Positions 26,900-35,461 of a stretch of DNA of 64,000 nt are shown one piece after another (position 1 is the first letter of the stretch; the number at the start of each line of letters is the position of its first letter). The DNA is from Maridesulfovibrio sp. (GTDB lineage: Bacteria > Desulfobacterota > Desulfovibrionia > Desulfovibrionales > Desulfovibrionaceae), in contig NZ_OY780933.1 of NCBI RefSeq assembly GCF_963676065.1, forward strand, positions 2,202,001 through 2,266,000, read 5' to 3'. The notes under the pieces were generated by a model that made no database searches, was not told where the DNA came from, and saw only the letters and a list, made by a program, of their open reading frames with translations. Made by a program: the position numbers and the translations under genes.

Positions 26900-27823
26900 C
26901 TACCTAATCTTTCTCCTCGGATGTTTTTTTACCAATATGTCCCGCTGTGATGAAAGGCTCACGTGAGTGTATATTTCTGTGACAGATAATGAGCTATGGC
27001 CTAGTAATATTTGAATATTTCTTATATCTACGCCGTTTTCCAGCAACATGGTCGCAATGGTGTGGCGGAACATGTGAGGGGTTATGTTTTCAGTTATCCC
27101 GGCAATTTTGCTGTACTTCTTGATAATTCGCCTTACAGATTGATCGGAGAGTGGCCGCAAGTCTCTGTTTAGAAAGAATGATGTAGAGTCATGGAATTTG
27201 TCTTTATAAAGGCGGGTATATTCTTTTAAAATTTTGAGTGAGTTCTTTTCGCATAGTGGAATCATACGTTGTTTGTTGCCTTTACCATTTATTTTTAGCT
27301 TATTATTTTTTAGATCAATTTCTTGAGGTGCTATATCACACAATTCTGACACCCTAATTCCTGTAGCGAAGAGTAATTCTATTACACAAATATCTCTAGT
27401 AATTTCCATATAGGCTTTGCTGGATTGGCAAAATTTTTGTTGTTCAAGATATGCGTATTTTAAAATTTGAGATAAAGATGATTCTTTTATTGTTTTTGGT
27501 AATTGTTTAGATCTGTCAATCTTGATATGAAGTTTTCTAAATGGAGTAACAGGTATAAGATCTTCTCTTTCTAAAAAATTAAAAAATGATTTTAAAGTTG
27601 CGAGCTTTCGCTTTAATGTTTTCGGTTTATATCCATTATTAATCACTGATAAATATGACCTAATTATTTCTTTATCTAAAGATGTTACGTCATAATTTTC
27701 TGAGTCAGTAATGCTTAAGAATTGATCAAGGTCTTTTTGGTATGCATTTAGAGTCAATGGGGAGAGTGCTCTTTCTACTAAACAGTACTGCAGGAATGAT
27801 TTAATAGCTCGATTGAATTTCAT
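26900..27823 (-). CDS. XerC/XerD-type tyrosine recombinase
   Basis: 307 aa. The N-terminal SAM-like DNA-binding domain (SPLTLNAYQKDLDQFL) precedes the catalytic domain with all expected residues: Arg157 (ATGIRVSEL), Lys181 (GKGNKQRMIPL), His250 and Arg253 (HMFRHTIATML), His276 (LLGHSS) and nucleophile Tyr285 (EIYTHV). It breaks and joins DNA at short dyad sites. AAAGGAGATAC precedes the ATG. Codon use is AT-rich like the two genes of the adjacent segment, so the three probably travelled together. It is more likely an invertase or integrase than the housekeeping XerC/D. Confidence 0.9.
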   Translation of the reverse strand: MKFNRAIKSFLQYCLVERALSPLTLNAYQKDLDQFLSITDSENYDVTSLDKEIIRSYLSVINNGYKPKTLKRKLATLKSFFNFLEREDLIPVTPFRKLHIKIDRSKQLPKTIKESSLSQILKYAYLEQQKFCQSSKAYMEITRDICVIELLFATGIRVSELCDIAPQEIDLKNNKLKINGKGNKQRMIPLCEKNSLKILKEYTRLYKDKFHDSTSFFLNRDLRPLSDQSVRRIIKKYSKIAGITENITPHMFRHTIATMLLENGVDIRNIQILLGHSSLSVTEIYTHVSLSSQRDILVKKHPRRKIR

Positions 27824-28112
27824 ATATAGTATCTCCTTTGATTATTTGACTTAATGAGACAAAAATAAGGAGTATGCAATTGATATATATGCAATAATTA
27901 TGGAGCTGTGTAAGGGTAAATAGCTGGCTGGGTCTTTCATCTGTTTTGAATGTTTTCGCTAGATTTTTATTCAGGTTTTATTAGTCAGCAGTTATAAAGT
28001 TATTGCCAGATGATATGTATAGTCGTCTTTTAGCTCACGCTATTTTCCTTGGTAGCAAGGGTAAAGAAGCCCGCGCTTGCAAGGTCCATATAATCAAGTC
28101 CGAATTCATCGC
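27824..28112. other. Right edge of the AT-rich island
   Basis: Upstream region of the recombinase gene, still AT-rich to about 28000, then returning to chromosomal composition. TTGCAT occurs twice on the minus strand (27873-27893), possibly part of the recombinase promoter. No direct repeat matching the left edge was found by eye, so the island's insertion ends are unresolved. Confidence 0.35.
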
Positions 28113-28159
28113 CAAAAATAAATTTGAAGCCTCCCCGCATTTTTGCGGGAAGGCTTCAA
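28113..28159 (-). terminator. Terminator after the SHOCT-domain gene
   Basis: A long hairpin: TTGAAGCCT (28124-28132) with AGGCTTCAA (28151-28159), and inner CCCGCA/TGCGGG pairs. On the minus strand it runs into ATTTATTTTTGG. Confidence 0.8.
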
Positions 28160-28194
28160 TCATTGCTCACTGTATTTTCGCACCCGGATGTTAC

Positions 28195-28473
28195 TTAATC
28201 TTCAAGGATTTCTTTTCTTTTAAGGTATTCATCTTCGTCGATGTCGCCCCTTGCGAATCTTTCCCTGAGAATTTGGACTGAATCCTTGCGGTTGCTCTTC
28301 CGGGGATTCGTTACACCGCTATTGCCGAGGTTCTGAACCAGCTTGAAAATGAGGTATGCGATAAGTGCGATAATCAGTATATTTATGAACATTCCCAAAA
28401 AACCTCCACCCATTAATCCGCTACCCATAAAGCTTCCTCCGGGACCGAATCCGAGATAGTTACATCCATACAT
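28195..28473 (-). CDS. SHOCT-domain small membrane protein
   Basis: 92 aa. A Gly/Met-rich N-terminus (GPGGSFMGSGLMGGG) and one membrane segment (FLGMFINILIIALIAYLIFK) are followed by a C-terminal SHOCT motif (LRERFARGDIDEDEYLKRKE). SHOCT tails are short oligomerisation or regulatory elements. It lies 37 bp downstream of the ZraP-like gene on the same strand, so it probably belongs to the metal-stress regulon. The exact role is unknown. Confidence 0.85.
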   Translation of the reverse strand: MYGCNYLGFGPGGSFMGSGLMGGGFLGMFINILIIALIAYLIFKLVQNLGNSGVTNPRKSNRKDSVQILRERFARGDIDEDEYLKRKEILED

Positions 28474-28510
28474 ATTATGCTCCTGATATTTTGGCCTGTT
28501 TATCTTTCAA

Positions 28511-28927
28511 CTACCAGCTGCGTCCGTAACCTGCAGGACAGTTGTATCCACCGCCTCTGGGGCCCATGCGACCGAAAGAAACGTTATTGGCTTTGGCCTG
28601 ATCAGAAAGCTGGATTTCCTTCTTGGCGATACTTTCAACAAGAGTGCGAACCTTTGCAGGATCAGGATTGGTTCCGGCCATTATTGCCTGAAGTTCTGCG
28701 CGATCGGCTCTGAGTGAAGTTCTGAGATCACGGGTTTGATCGAGAAATTGCTGATACGCAGTATTATTACCCTGCTGATAGTAGCCGCCCATCATCTGTC
28801 CACCACCCATCATTTGTCTTCCGTGCATGCCATGCCCCGGTCCATTTCCCCATGCGAGGGCGTTGGTGGTGGTGAAGGCCATTCCTGCTGCCAGTACCAT
28901 TGCGATTGCGATAATTGTCTTTTTCAT
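28511..28927 (-). CDS. zraP: ZraP-like periplasmic metal-binding protein
   Basis: 138 aa. Signal peptide (MKKTIIAIAMVLAAGMAFTT, cleaved near ALA) followed by a His/Met/Gly-rich segment (GPGHGMHGRQMMGGGQMMGG) and the helical Spy/CpxP/ZraP hairpin (FLDQTRDLRTSLRADRAELQ, then ESIAKKEIQLSDQAKANN). Family members are periplasmic zinc-binding chaperones. It is divergent from zraSR and preceded by a well-formed sigma-54 promoter, the arrangement known from enteric ZraP-ZraSR. Confidence 0.85.
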   Translation of the reverse strand: MKKTIIAIAMVLAAGMAFTTTNALAWGNGPGHGMHGRQMMGGGQMMGGYYQQGNNTAYQQFLDQTRDLRTSLRADRAELQAIMAGTNPDPAKVRTLVESIAKKEIQLSDQAKANNVSFGRMGPRGGGYNCPAGYGRSW

Positions 28928-28978
28928 TTGTTATCTCCGTTTGGTTTTAAATTTTTGAACGCCTTTTGCATCGTATAA

Positions 28979-28995
28979 GGCAAGAGCGATGCCAA
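28979..28995 (-). promoter_or_regulatory. Sigma-54 promoter of the zraP-like gene
   Basis: Read on the minus strand: TTGGCATCGCTCTTGCC. GG and GC are separated by exactly 10 bp, and TGGCA-N6-TTGC fits the -24/-12 consensus. It lies about 52 bp before the ATG. The divergent ZraR-type activator is the obvious regulator. Confidence 0.75.
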
Positions 28996-29073
28996 AATGG
29001 TGTTGTTTAGTATAAGATATTAAAATAAATACTAAAAATTAAAAAAATGATTTGATGTCAGCTTTTCACCGCT

Positions 29074-29090
29074 TGCTTAAATTTTAAGCA
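29074..29090. promoter_or_regulatory. Candidate activator-binding palindrome between zraP and zraS
   Basis: A perfect 17-bp palindrome (TGCTTAAA, T, TTTAAGCA), about 90 bp upstream of the sigma-54 promoter, where an enhancer-binding protein would sit. A second dyad, CTGTC-N9-GACAG, is at 29124-29142. Assigning either to ZraR is inference. Confidence 0.4.
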
Positions 29091-29170
29091 GATGTTTAAA
29101 AAATAGACACGGTCAGAGATTAACTGTCCAACTTTTAGACAGCCGGGGCTGACAAAATCCGGGAAGGAAA

Positions 29171-30994
29171 ATGAAAAATAGGCTTAAGTCATATCTGGGT
29201 AATGTTTCGCCGTGGATAGTCATCGGTACGAGCCTGATACTTGTGGCCGTGGTGCTCACTCTGGCGTTCATGAACTATAATCGGGAAAAAGAATATACGG
29301 GCAGGGTGCTGAGCGAGAAAGGAACCGCCCTGATCCGTGCATTTGAGGCCGGAACCCGCACGGGGATGATGGGCCGCCTTGGACAGGGGGCAAACATTCA
29401 ACAGCTTATAGATGAAACAGCCGCATTGCCCGACATCCTCTACATTACCATAGTCGACGGAGACGGCAGAGTCGTCGCTTCAAGCGAGAAAAATACAATC
29501 GGCAGTACTTTCATTGCTCCGGCAGGACTGAAGAGGCTGTCCCCCTCCAACAGTACCAAGTGGCGTGTTATGGACTCTCGGCATGCAACCGAAGCATTTG
29601 AGGTCTACAAGCTTTTTGCCCCGACTCAGCGAAGATTACGACACGATTCGCACGGCACGTCCCGGCACATGGGAATGATGGGAGGCAGAAATTCGTGGCG
29701 TGATAACAATTTTTTCTCCGGTCATGGTGGAATGGGCCGGATGCATTCCCGCCCTGACAGAAGACAAATAAACGGGGACGGGCGAACCTTCATTTTCATA
29801 GGCATGGACATGACCCCCTTCAAGGCCGCGATAAATGAAGATCTCTCGCTGACCTTGACCATGTCCGGGACCTTGCTGCTGTTGGGGCTTGGTGGATTCG
29901 TTTCCCTTTTCTGGATGAACAGTCACCTGCGCTCCCGGAAACTTTTGCAGGATAACCGGGCACTGACAGAGGAGATTGTCGCAAACCTGCCGGAAGCAAT
30001 TGTTTCCTGCTCGCCCAAGGGTGAAGTCAATTTTATCAACCCCACTGCAAGGCAGATGCTGGCAAAGGATGTCTTCAACCCGGGACGAACTGTCCGGGCA
30101 ATATTACCCGAAAATATAATCAGTCTGGGCGATGAAGTTCGGCGGACCGGATTCCCCATTATCAACAGCGAGATGGAACTGGAAAAACCGTCCGGCGTTG
30201 TGATTCCCGTGGCGGTGAACGTAACCGAAATACGGACCGGAAACAGCGAACACTTGGGCATGGTCTATATGATTCGCGATCTTACACAGGTCCGGCAGCT
30301 TCAGGAACAGATCCGCAAGGCAGACCGCCTTGCCGCCATAGGCCAACTGGCCGCCGGTGTGGCCCACGAGGTTCGCAATCCCTTAAGCTCTATCAAGGGC
30401 TACGCCACCTACTTCGGTTCCCTGTTTCCAGAAGACAGCGACAACCGCAAGGCCGCCGAAGTTATGACTACCGAAGTGGAAAGGCTGAATCGGGCTATAT
30501 CCGAACTGCTTGAGATGGCCCGTCCGGCAGACATAAAGCTGCGTGAAACTGATGTGAAAACCCTGATAGAATCTTCGCTTAGGCTGGTGAGTCAGGAAGC
30601 CGAGTCCGCATCCGTTTCCATTGAGACTGATGTCGCCCCGGACATGCCACGGATAACTGCCGACCCGGACCGTCTGGCCCAGACCCTCATCAACCTGTAT
30701 ATCAACGCCATTCAGGCTATGCCGGAGGGCGGTATATTGGGCGTTTCAGCCGGGTTGGCGGAACAGGGGCTTAGAATAACGGTCAGGGATACCGGAGGAG
30801 GGCTGCCCGGTGATGACTTTTCAAGGATCTTCGACCCCTACTACACAACCAAACCATCAGGAACCGGACTGGGGTTGGCCATAGTGCAGAAGATAGTGGA
30901 AGCCCACGGCGGGACCATCGAGGTTGAATACAGCGGAACTCAAGGAACATCATTTATCATCACAATTCCGGCATCACCGGAAAGACAGGAATAA
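29171..30994 (+). CDS. zraS: ZraS-like sensor histidine kinase
   Basis: 607 aa. Membrane segments lie near residues 14-34 and 221-245, bounding a periplasmic sensor. That sensor contains a His/Met/Arg-rich stretch (residues about 155-193, HDSHGTSRHMGMMGGRNS onward) not usual in the core fold. A PAS domain, HisKA (phosphoacceptor in GVAHEVRNPLSSIKGYATYF) and HATPase (NLYINAIQAMPEG, DTGGGLP, GTGLGLAIVQKI) follow. It should phosphorylate the next gene's product, which starts 4 bp after its stop. Zinc or another soft metal is the probable signal. Confidence 0.87.
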   Translation: MKNRLKSYLGNVSPWIVIGTSLILVAVVLTLAFMNYNREKEYTGRVLSEKGTALIRAFEAGTRTGMMGRLGQGANIQQLIDETAALPDILYITIVDGDGRVVASSEKNTIGSTFIAPAGLKRLSPSNSTKWRVMDSRHATEAFEVYKLFAPTQRRLRHDSHGTSRHMGMMGGRNSWRDNNFFSGHGGMGRMHSRPDRRQINGDGRTFIFIGMDMTPFKAAINEDLSLTLTMSGTLLLLGLGGFVSLFWMNSHLRSRKLLQDNRALTEEIVANLPEAIVSCSPKGEVNFINPTARQMLAKDVFNPGRTVRAILPENIISLGDEVRRTGFPIINSEMELEKPSGVVIPVAVNVTEIRTGNSEHLGMVYMIRDLTQVRQLQEQIRKADRLAAIGQLAAGVAHEVRNPLSSIKGYATYFGSLFPEDSDNRKAAEVMTTEVERLNRAISELLEMARPADIKLRETDVKTLIESSLRLVSQEAESASVSIETDVAPDMPRITADPDRLAQTLINLYINAIQAMPEGGILGVSAGLAEQGLRITVRDTGGGLPGDDFSRIFDPYYTTKPSGTGLGLAIVQKIVEAHGGTIEVEYSGTQGTSFIITIPASPERQE

Positions 30995-30997
30995 ATT

Positions 30998-32401
30998 ATG
31001 AGTGCATCCATACTGGTCGTGGACGATGATAAGGCCCACCTTTCCATGCTCTGTACCATCCTCTCGGGATGGGGGCATAGTCCAGAAGGGGTTGAAGACG
31101 GAGGCGACGCCATTGAAAAAGTGCGTGAAGCACCATTTGACGCAGTGCTAATGGACGTGCGTATGGCAAAGGTTGGCGGTATTGAAGCCCTTTCTAAAAT
31201 TAAAGAGATAAATCCGTCCATTCCGGTGGTCATTATGACAGCGTACTCTTCTGTGGATACGGCAGTGGAAGCCATGAAGATCGGGGCCTACGATTATTTG
31301 ACCAAACCCTTGAATTTCGATGAACTCAAGCTGACCCTTGAACGCTCCCTAGAACATATGACCCTTATTAAGGAAAATCGCAGCCTGAAGGAAAAGATTT
31401 CCGAAGGCGGGCAAGCTTCTGGAATCATCGGCAGAAGTCGGCCTATCAAGGAGTTGCTGGATATGGTTAAAACCGTGGCCGCAACCGAGGCCACAGTGCT
31501 TATCAACGGAGAAAGCGGAACCGGTAAGGAACTTTTTGCCAAGGCCATCCACACAGGCAGTAACCGCAGCGATTCACCGCTGGTTACGGTAAACTGTGCG
31601 GCCTTGACCGAGACCCTTCTTGAATCCGAGCTCTTCGGGCATGAAAAGGGTTCTTTCACAGGAGCCGATAGAAAACGTGAGGGCAGGTTTGTTCAGGCCG
31701 ACGGGGGAACTCTCTTTCTTGATGAGGTGGGCGAAATCCCCATGCCGATGCAGTCCAAGCTGCTACGGGCCATTCAAGAGGGAGAGGTTCAAAGAGTGGG
31801 CAGTGATAAGGTTTTGAGTGTGGACGTGCGCATAATCGCCGCAACCAATCGCGATCTGCTCGAAGAATCTAAAAAGGGAAATTTCCGCGAAGACCTTTAC
31901 TATCGCCTGAATGTGGTCAGCCTGAAAATTCCTTCCTTAGCCGAACGTAGCGAAGACATACCGCTGCTGGCGAGTCATTTCCTTGGGCGATATGCCGAGC
32001 GCAACAGGAAGAAAATCAAAGGCTTCACTCCCGGTGCAATGAACCGGCTGAACCGTTACCCATGGCCTGGAAATGTGCGCGAGCTCGAGAACGCAGTGGA
32101 AAGGGCTGTCATCCTGACCGCCGGAGAATACATTTCCGAAAAGGATCTTCCCCCGTCAATCACAGGGGATTTACCTATAATGCAGGAAGAGGATGTTCAG
32201 GTGGGCAGTGCTTCGCCTTCAATAGGCGGTAAGCCCCTGCACGAGGTGGAGAAGATTGCCATCCATGAAACCCTGATCCGCACCGGCGGCAACAAAAGCG
32301 AGGCGGCTAAAATTCTCAATATCACCCGTACCACACTGGATAACAAGATTAAAAAATATTCCATAGACCTGCATCATCTTGATAAAAAGAGTCTCTATTA
32401 A
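30998..32401 (+). CDS. zraR: ZraR-like sigma-54-dependent response regulator
   Basis: 467 aa. The receiver has acidic residues in VVDDDKAH, the phosphorylated Asp in AVLMDVRM and Lys in DYLTKPLN. The AAA+ domain has Walker A GESGTGKELFAKAI, the sigma-54 contact loop as GSFTGA (GAFTGA variant), Walker B GGTLFLDEVGEIP and the R-finger region LYYRLNVV. A Fis-type helix-turn-helix closes the protein (GGNKSEAAKILNITRTTL). It is expected to activate the zraP promoter and its own operon. Confidence 0.92.
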   Translation: MSASILVVDDDKAHLSMLCTILSGWGHSPEGVEDGGDAIEKVREAPFDAVLMDVRMAKVGGIEALSKIKEINPSIPVVIMTAYSSVDTAVEAMKIGAYDYLTKPLNFDELKLTLERSLEHMTLIKENRSLKEKISEGGQASGIIGRSRPIKELLDMVKTVAATEATVLINGESGTGKELFAKAIHTGSNRSDSPLVTVNCAALTETLLESELFGHEKGSFTGADRKREGRFVQADGGTLFLDEVGEIPMPMQSKLLRAIQEGEVQRVGSDKVLSVDVRIIAATNRDLLEESKKGNFREDLYYRLNVVSLKIPSLAERSEDIPLLASHFLGRYAERNRKKIKGFTPGAMNRLNRYPWPGNVRELENAVERAVILTAGEYISEKDLPPSITGDLPIMQEEDVQVGSASPSIGGKPLHEVEKIAIHETLIRTGGNKSEAAKILNITRTTLDNKIKKYSIDLHHLDKKSLY

Positions 32402-32716
32402 GGCTCAATCGGCCTCGAACCTATGGTCAGATATAGACATTATGCAAGGATTGTTCATAGCTCCATGTGGGTTTGAACAGCTCTTGCTGATTTAGAATCT
32501 TTTTATTGGATATCTTTAGCACATTTGTAGGTGTTTTGGCGGACATACATACCTTTCATTCTTCTGTATTTTATCAAAATAAATCAATTCCATTTCTCTC
32601 TGAAGCATTGTCAGGGTGAATGGATTCTAGTGCGTATTTGGTTGGCTACACTAGTTACTTGAAAATATTCTTACACATAGAGCTTTTCATATAATTTTAG
32701 TGTTCTATTTGAAGTA
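32402..32716. other. Intergenic region before the autotransporter gene
   Basis: 315 bp. The only supported element is a perfect -10 hexamer TATAAT at 32690-32695 with a poor TTCTTA 16 bp upstream, about 22 bp before the first ATG. No hairpin strong enough to end the zraR transcript was seen. Confidence 0.4.
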
Positions 32717-35461
32717 ATGAAAGGGAATGATGTGATAAAAGAAATAAGGCTTCATGCGCTTGCTCAACTAGTCGTATTTTTGGGGTTTGTTTTTTGCTCT
32801 TTTACTATTGCAATTGCGGCAGAAAGTTCCAATTATGCTTTAAATATTTCATCCACAGATACTGTGAACCTTACTAGCGGGACATACTCTGCTGATGGTT
32901 CTGGTTCCGAGGTCTATGGTATTTATTCCTCTGCATCGTTACTTAATATAGGTGATTTGGGGGCGGGAACAACTGTGAGCGCTACGGCCACAGGTAGCGG
33001 AGCTCATTCTTACGGCCTATATTCTACTGATATAAATATTACGACAATGGCCGGGGCAGTGAGTGCAACAGCTGAGAATGCTGTTCAGGCGTTTGGCTTG
33101 TACGCTGATGGCGGCACGAGTGACGGCAATTTGAATATTGAGACTCTGTCAGGGACTGTAACCGCAGAGGGTACCAATGCCGCCGCTGCCGGTCTGTGGG
33201 CAAGGGGGGGGATGTCCAGCCATGGAATAATAGACATAACAACCCTTTCGGGAATGGTAAGTTCTTCGGCCTCCAATAGTGACTCATACGGCCTATATGC
33301 CAGTGGCAGAACGAATATCACAACCTTGTCCGGCACAGTAAGTAGTACAGCTTCCGGTTCAGTTTCAGAGGAACGACTAGTCTACACTAATGGAGTAGAT
33401 GCTACCGGTGGATTATCGGAACTAACCTATGATCACGGCGCAACAGCTTATGGTTTAAGGACTCGTAATGTAAACATTGGAGCTCTGTCCGGCACAGTGA
33501 GTACCACCTCTACAGAAGGTACTGCCTACGGTATATTTAGCTCCAACGATGGGATCACCATTGGTGAATTGTCCGGTAATGTAAATACTTCTTCCCTTGG
33601 TGGCACGTATGCCACCGCAGATGTTTACGGAACAGTCACAACCGTCAATGCTCCCGCTTATAGTCTTTATGGTGATTATATAAGTATTGGAACGTTATCC
33701 GGTAGTGTCAGTACCAAGTCCGCCGGAGGCATAGCCTATGGCTTGTATTCCTCAGGAACACTCAACGGCGGTGATGCTGATAATGCGATGCTGATTTCGG
33801 GCTCGGTGGAGGCCACGGGTGGAAACGGGGCGTATGCCCTGTATTCCGATGGCGCAGCCAATGTATATGTCACGGGGGCACTTAAGGCCACTGCGTCTAG
33901 CGGTACCGCTTATGCTATTAAAACCGGTAACAGCGCAGACAAAGTGACACTGGGCACTGGTGCAAATCTGACCGGAGCAGTAGATCTGGGGGGAGGGACT
34001 GATAAATTAGCATTGTTGGGATCCGGCACGACTTCTTCAGTTTTCAGCAATATTGAAAATCTAGAGGTGGGTGATGGCAGCACCTCAACAGATTGGATCT
34101 GGGGCGCGAGTTCCAGTGCCTCCGTCTTTGATTCCATCAATGTTTATTCCGGTGCCGAACTAACCACGGGTCGTGATGTCAGCTTGAACACAAAAAGTTT
34201 TACTGTCGCTTCCGGAGGAACACTGAACATCGCGGCCTATGGGCAAAGTACGGCCGGCGTCACGGTTACAACAGCGACTATTGACGGCAAACTTGGTGTG
34301 GATCCTTCTTCCGGATCAGTAGGTACTACCTCGCAAATTCTTTCAGCCAGTACGTCTCTTAGCACTACGGGCGTGGTCTCTAACAACCCTAATTTTACGG
34401 TAACTCGTACTGATAATGATGCCTCAGGCACCGTGACTGTGTCGACATCTTTTACCCCTCATGATGACGAGTCCTCTTTAGGGACTGTTGCTTCACTGAC
34501 CTCGGCTCAGGCCTTTTCTTCTGTTGCCCAGAGCCGCAACCTGAGTATGCTGGCGGAAAGCGGACAGGATAGTGATAAAGAAATTTTAGTAGCTTCCAGT
34601 GGCTCGCTCGCCGGATTGCTCAGTCCTCGCAAACCGGAGTCGTCCTGGGGCATGTATTTACAGCCTGTATTCAGTCAGGTCTCCCGGAATGGCAATTCTG
34701 AAAACGAGGGTTATGATTCCTATATGGGTGGGCTGGAACTGGGCGTTGACCGCAAGTTCGGTGAGAACTTGGTGTTGGGTTTCATGGGCGGGATCGGTAT
34801 AGGCCAGATTGATTTCAGCGGGTCAGATTTTGTGTCCGGTGATTCAGAGAGTCAGTATTTATATGTAGCCGGACTATACGGAGGCTACAAGTTGAAGGAT
34901 TGGACCTTTAGCGATACCCTGAGCACAACTTATGCAACTCACGAATCTTCCCGCAATGCGGGGCTATCGCAGACGGCCAAAGGCGATTACGACTCTATAT
35001 TAACCTCCAACCAGTTTACGGCCATTTATCACTGGTCTCCAGCCAAAGACTGGGAGGTCGCTCCGCGCATCGGGCTGAACATAACCCATCTGCATCGAGA
35101 AGGGTTCAGCGAGACCGATGCCACCAATGCGGTCTCGTATGACGATTTGGATAAAACTTTTGCTGACGGGAGTTTGGGGGTACGTGTCAAGTATGATATT
35201 TTGATTAAGGAAACTCTTGTTACACCGTATGCTGGCTTTGGAGTTGTTCATTCAATAGGTAACAACGATATCACAGTCCTCCAGTATTTACCCACAACCT
35301 CAGCGCAGGTGACAACAGAGAATGATTCCAATCGTGTGACTCCAGAATTTGGTGTGACTTTTGGGCAGGGGAATACTTCCTTCACCTTAAGCTATGCCGG
35401 AGAGTACGGTGAAACAACGGAAAGTAATTCCATTTTTGGTGTTCTGCGGATGGATTTTTAA
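32717..35461 (+). CDS. Autotransporter with repetitive passenger domain
   Basis: 914 aa. A signal peptide (LVVFLGFVFCSFTIAIAAES) leads to a passenger of about 550 residues. It is rich in Ser, Thr and Gly, with degenerate units of roughly 30-50 residues built on I-x-TLSGTVS and AYGLYSSG (about eight copies between residues 90 and 350). This is consistent with a beta-helix. Residues about 640-914 form the beta-barrel (SSWGMYLQPVFSQ, MGGLELGVDRKFGENLVLGF) ending in RMDF, with the terminal Phe required for outer-membrane insertion. A GTG at 32732 with AAGGGA is an alternative start. Its role could be adhesion. Confidence 0.85.
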   Translation: MKGNDVIKEIRLHALAQLVVFLGFVFCSFTIAIAAESSNYALNISSTDTVNLTSGTYSADGSGSEVYGIYSSASLLNIGDLGAGTTVSATATGSGAHSYGLYSTDINITTMAGAVSATAENAVQAFGLYADGGTSDGNLNIETLSGTVTAEGTNAAAAGLWARGGMSSHGIIDITTLSGMVSSSASNSDSYGLYASGRTNITTLSGTVSSTASGSVSEERLVYTNGVDATGGLSELTYDHGATAYGLRTRNVNIGALSGTVSTTSTEGTAYGIFSSNDGITIGELSGNVNTSSLGGTYATADVYGTVTTVNAPAYSLYGDYISIGTLSGSVSTKSAGGIAYGLYSSGTLNGGDADNAMLISGSVEATGGNGAYALYSDGAANVYVTGALKATASSGTAYAIKTGNSADKVTLGTGANLTGAVDLGGGTDKLALLGSGTTSSVFSNIENLEVGDGSTSTDWIWGASSSASVFDSINVYSGAELTTGRDVSLNTKSFTVASGGTLNIAAYGQSTAGVTVTTATIDGKLGVDPSSGSVGTTSQILSASTSLSTTGVVSNNPNFTVTRTDNDASGTVTVSTSFTPHDDESSLGTVASLTSAQAFSSVAQSRNLSMLAESGQDSDKEILVASSGSLAGLLSPRKPESSWGMYLQPVFSQVSRNGNSENEGYDSYMGGLELGVDRKFGENLVLGFMGGIGIGQIDFSGSDFVSGDSESQYLYVAGLYGGYKLKDWTFSDTLSTTYATHESSRNAGLSQTAKGDYDSILTSNQFTAIYHWSPAKDWEVAPRIGLNITHLHREGFSETDATNAVSYDDLDKTFADGSLGVRVKYDILIKETLVTPYAGFGVVHSIGNNDITVLQYLPTTSAQVTTENDSNRVTPEFGVTFGQGNTSFTLSYAGEYGETTESNSIFGVLRMDF

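Noticed and set aside
28003..28281. Plus-strand open frame of 92 codons before the SHOCT gene
   Set aside because: It runs through a strong terminator hairpin and antisense to the SHOCT-domain gene.
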